In this document: piece after piece, positions 57,801 through 63,123 of the stretch | How the letters are laid out: each line of letters starts with the position of its first letter | Numbering within the stretch: the stretch's first letter is position 1 | Source of the DNA: Prinia subflava | Lineage: Eukaryota > Chordata > Aves > Passeriformes > Cisticolidae | Assembly (NCBI RefSeq): GCF_021018805.1 | Contig: NC_086248.1 | Location: 58,657,485 to 58,721,484, forward strand | Direction of reading: 5' to 3' | DNA length: 64,000 nucleotides | Program-made: the position numbers and the translations under genes | The notes under the pieces: model-generated | The model's database searches: none | Told to the model about the DNA's origin: nothing | What the model saw: the letters and a program-made list of their open reading frames with translations, nothing else

Positions 57801-59448
57801 TCTTTCTGTTGATGAAATCCAACTTGCCAATTCAGAAAACCTGAAACAAGACATCACAGGATTAAAAAAAAAAAAAGACAAAATATGCCACCATGAAACA
57901 ATAATCTCTAAGTCTCTTAGGCAAAAAAATATAAAATCCTCTTGAAGTTTCACTATAATTTGTGGAATTACTTCACAAAGTATATTTTTCTACTTGAAGC
58001 TAAGATCATTTTTTCCATGGTACTGATCTACAATGACACATGGAGGAGTGGCCATGCATAAGGCTCTGCAAGACCCAGGTATGAACTGAGGTGACACCTG
58101 CTCTTATAGCCCTTCCAGGTGTCCGAGTGCTCTGTTAGCTTCACGTATGTGCTGTCTATCTGGGATTTCAGATCCTTCAGGATTCGCTGGCTGCTTTCCA
58201 ATGTACCCCTCACTGGATCCGAAACTGGCAGTTTTTGGCACAGTTCTTCAATCCTTTGTAGCCTTTTCTCACACAGGTGGTAAGATCCCTTATCACCAAA
58301 GAAGAGCTGATGGGAGACAAAACAGAAAATTTAATAGAAATACAAACTGGAAGAAATCACAAAGCATATCTATATATTCTTCATAATGTACTAAATTAAT
58401 TTTTTTTTTTTTGTTAAAGACCTCAAGAATTAATCTGACATAAGCTGAATTCAAAGAGTTTGGTGGCTGAAGAGTTAGTCAGAACTTTTTGACATTGAAA
58501 TAGATTTCTGTAAATGCCCCCATAGAGGCATGGAACTCATACCGTGTGTTCCTTGATCATTCTTTCATTGCCTTCTCTTGATAACACCTTGTTCTGTCGA
58601 GCTAGTTCAGCTTTGCACTCCTCCACTGTCACCAGGAACTTGCTTTTCTGTACTTCAATTTTCAAGTGGATCAAATGATATGGGGCTTCTGTTTGAAGAT
58701 CCTACACACCCACAGGGGCAATAAAGAAACACAGAGATAAAACATGACTCCCACTACTTCAGTGCAAATTTTTTACTGATAAATAGTCTAGAACCTGATG
58801 ATCTAGAAAATAAAACATATATATTCATGAACATATAGGGATTTGTCCATGTTCACTTTGTTATCAATGTCTTAGATTTATCAAAACATCGTAAGTTGTG
58901 ACCAGAATGCGTGTGAATAAGGCATGTTACAGAGACATCTTAATTCTTGACAAGACAGCAAATATTTCCTGCATAAAATAGTGTTCACAACTGCTTCCAG
59001 AGGTTTCTGCCTGTCTGCTAGTGAGACCCCTCATCCATCCCTCCAACTTTGTCCAGCAATATGCTGTAGTGGGCAAAAAATTCCATAGCTGGTGAGCAAA
59101 GTTAGATCAGTTGTTAGAGTCTTTGGCAAAAGATGCAATTTAGGCTGATGACCTGATGTCTTACAAATTTGTTTGTTTGGTCAGGAAAGTAACTATAATT
59201 ATCCAACATCAGCATAAAGTAAAAAATGCTAGCACCTGTTCTCAAGACACATATATTTATGGCTGTATGTAGCAGGGGATAAATGAGGTTTTATAATTAA
59301 TTTCCCACATTCCTTGAATATACTTAACAGGGATTTTCAAGAGGGTATTTGTAGGTGGAGAGGTATTTAATATTGTAAAATACATTTTCCCCCCTTCTTT
59401 CCAACTGTTTGAGAAGCCAAATAATACAAATCACTTTGTTTTCTCTCT

Positions 59449-59512
<64 letters not shown>

Positions 59513-62500
59513 CTAAGTCATACAGAAACTTTCCAAAGCTAAGATTGACAATATCCAGAGATGCCATTCACTAACCTTCCACTGCCTATGGAGTTTCCTC
59601 ACAGCTTCCTGCAGGCTGTGCTGCTCTTGTTCCGGGAGGATGTCAGTAAGTTCATCACACGCTTTCAGAAAGGCATTTAGGACTCTCTGATCCAGCTGGT
59701 TAAAAAATTCCTGAAGCGGAGGCAGAAAGTGAGAAGGTAAGTAGATGAAGCTGAATATTAATATGCCAACATAAAGTTACCTAATACACTCTCTAAGTTT
59801 CAAAGTTACTTCTCTTCCATTGAAGAACTAAATAAAGGAAATAACTATTTCTAGCCACTTTAAATCCAGCAAATTAATTTATTCTCAGCCAGTACACTGA
59901 GGTGGTATTTTAATAAGGATATATTTCAATACATTATAACCATATAAGTTACAGTTATAATACAGAAACAGATATTAATCTAAAAAAAAGAGCAGTGGAT
60001 ATGTGAGATTGTCAAAATAGTGTTCTAACTCTCAATGGTTCTACTCAAAACCCCACCATAAGTTTTTTTCACCTTCTGTTTTTTTACATCCAATCTTACA
60101 TGAGTAAGTCAGCTGACTGTTTTCCTTTCTGTTTTTCAATATTAACATTAGTTTGATCTAATCTGTATAACTTCTACATGTGCAAGAAATCCACATCAGT
60201 TTTAGAATTAAGTAGGCTTTTACGTCATGCACTCAAAGGCTTCCATGAAGAAGGTCAGAGAATTTACTCACGCTATGTTTCCTGAGAAGTTCTTCAGGAT
60301 TTCCTTTTTCTTTTAAGCAACAATTGGCAATCTGTATTACTTTCTCCAGTTCTGCTCTAGACTCCTCAAATTTCTTCATCAAACGGCTATTTGCTTCTAT
60401 GTTTTTTCTCCACTCACCAGCTTTCCTGACCATATTCTGAGTCACAAGCAAAGAAAATGAGCTGGCACTTTCACACAGAGTTTTATTTGCTCTCTTTTAC
60501 CATGACCTTACAAAACATGCATTTAATTTGTGTCACTCATTTAAATACATGCTTTTCACCATGCTTCTCCCTCTTATGATCCAGTTTTCCCAATTTTTAA
60601 TATTGAGGCTTGTGATAATGTCATCATTCAAACAAAAATTAGTAGATTAGATGTTTCTGACATTTTCAGAATGCCTCTGCCATTTGATTAGTGAGTTTCT
60701 TTCCTGAAGCCTGCTTTCAAATGTAAAGCACCTGGTACGATCAGAAGCTTGCCATTTCCCTCTTCCTAGCATGAAAGTATCTCCCCTAACATGACTCAAA
60801 GCGAGGGTGGTTTGACCCATGGACCCAACCAGTTCCATGCTGCAGTTCCTCTGACCTGGAAGAGGTCTGTATGATTATCACACCAGCACGTCAAATAAGT
60901 AACCAAGCACAAAGCTGCCAAGAAGATACCAAACTTTGTGGTTTAGTTGCTGAAATCCTTCTTCTGCAACCCTAGTCACAGCTCTTCCATTAGTCTGCTT
61001 TTTAGTCCAGCCCTGTGCGCTGCAATATCCAGTGGTTCCAATTTCATACGCAGTAAGAAAACTTACCAGGACAACTGAACAGTTCAGCACTTTAACTGCT
61101 GCAAGGTACTTGCATCACTGCTTACTGTACATCCACTTCACCATCCTCACCGATAACAAATCTCAGTGTAAGGGATTTTAGTGAGTTTACCCAGCCACCT
61201 AATCAAGCCTGTCGTTTTCAACTTAAGCACCTTGCTAAATCTTTTTAAAGTTTTCTGATAAAAAATATCTGCATATTAATAGAATCATACAGGGATGTAT
61301 TCCTTACATGAAAAACTGCCAGTTTCCAGTATTTTAACTCCAGGTATGCCACACTTTGTGTGATTATATCCTATTTTATAGGTTTGTTTTCTAACGCAAA
61401 AAGAGATAAACCACAGTCCAGTTTCATAGAATTACAGTAATTAATGTTGAACATCATAAATTCACCAAGTTACAAGTGAATCTGCTTTTGCTACAATAAG
61501 CTAAACTTAAACAATTATTTCTACATTATAAATCAACTACAACTTATCTTTAGGTATACTCCACAAAATATAATATAAATTTTGAAATTCACCTCTCAGA
61601 CAGAGCTATTTACTGATAGGTGTTTTTCTGCAGTTTAAAATTCAGCCTGGATAGCTTCATACTGGATAAAAATCACCTGAAAGTAAATGTAATAGAACCC
61701 ATTATGTGGAAATCTGACTCTGTCTTAGAGTCACAGAATCACTGACTATCCTCAGTTTGAGTGGACACATAAAGATCATTGAGTTCATCTCACAACCCCA
61801 AAAAATCACACCACATGTAATGGCTAATTTCACTTTAGAGTGAGGCTATACTGGGGCTGAACAGCCCTGAAAATAGCAGTAATAACTGGTAACAGCTACA
61901 GGGGAATATGGTTTGAAGGTCACATCTTTGCATTATCAAATGCAATATATTTGCAGCTTTCTATATTCACAGTCCACTGCATTTTCTGAGGAAATACAAA
62001 GCCCAGCAACAGTGGCATGTGCAAAAGTTTCCATCTTCCATGCTTTGTGTTAAAGGGGATGTGTGGGAATATAGCAGCAAATGATTAGCCAAGACAATTA
62101 AGTCAGGAGAAACAACAAACACTGCAGTCCTAACAGCAGGATTTCAGGTTCCTCCACCCTAAGGACCCTGAGGCATGTTCAAGTTCTGTTAAATGCCAGG
62201 TTCCTCTGTGGCAGGCTCAGCTCTGAATAAGTGCATGGAGAACATGACTGTCAATACCCTGATCCCTTATCACCTGATAAAGACAAATATTTAATTAATA
62301 ACTTGACATCAGAGAGGAGAGTCACCCAAGATAGTAGCTACAGAGTGATGAAACGTAGGTACAGTAGGATGGATCACCTGCATATGAAAAGATTTTCAGA
62401 AACATGCTCCAAGGTATGGCATTTTTACCTGAAAAGTAAGCTGAACTTGTGTAATTTTCTTCTGAAATGTTGACTGGTGGAAATGCTTTAACACTTCAGT

Positions 62501-63070
62501 TGAAGCCATACACTGAAGGATACTCTGACTATTTCTCTCAATTAGGGACACATCTTTCTTGCAGTTTTCTTGATAAGCTACCAAATCCTGAAAGAAAAAA
62601 CAACATATATCCACCCTGGCCAGGAGCAAAGAGCAAAAAGGTTTGGCGATATAACAGGAAGATGATTTTTGACTGTAAGGGAAAAAGGGATGAAGTCAAA
62701 GGACCATGGCAAACAGACTACACAAGGTTTTACATGGAATAACACAGATGACACAACTTTCTCCTTGAATGTGAAGTATTGTACACAAATATATCTCTAA
62801 CTATTCATAAAACAATATACAGGCATGTACCCAAGCCCTTTGGGCTGCTGTAGAGATTGTAAGTCAATACATTGTTCTGTAATTGAATTTCATGGTATTT
62901 CTGTATTTATTGTATAACTGTAAGTAACCAACAGTGACATAGGAATGACAGCTCTCAGTAGCAGGTTGAAATCTTAACCTTCCTTGCCTTTCAACAAATT
63001 AATCCTTCATATCAGCTTTTGGAATTCAGATTTTATTATAAATCACATTCAGTCATGAGAAATACACTAA

Positions 63071-63123
<53 letters not shown>

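Noticed and set aside
59367..59567. Poly-lysine open frame
   Set aside because: It is the 56-base homopolymer read on the minus strand.
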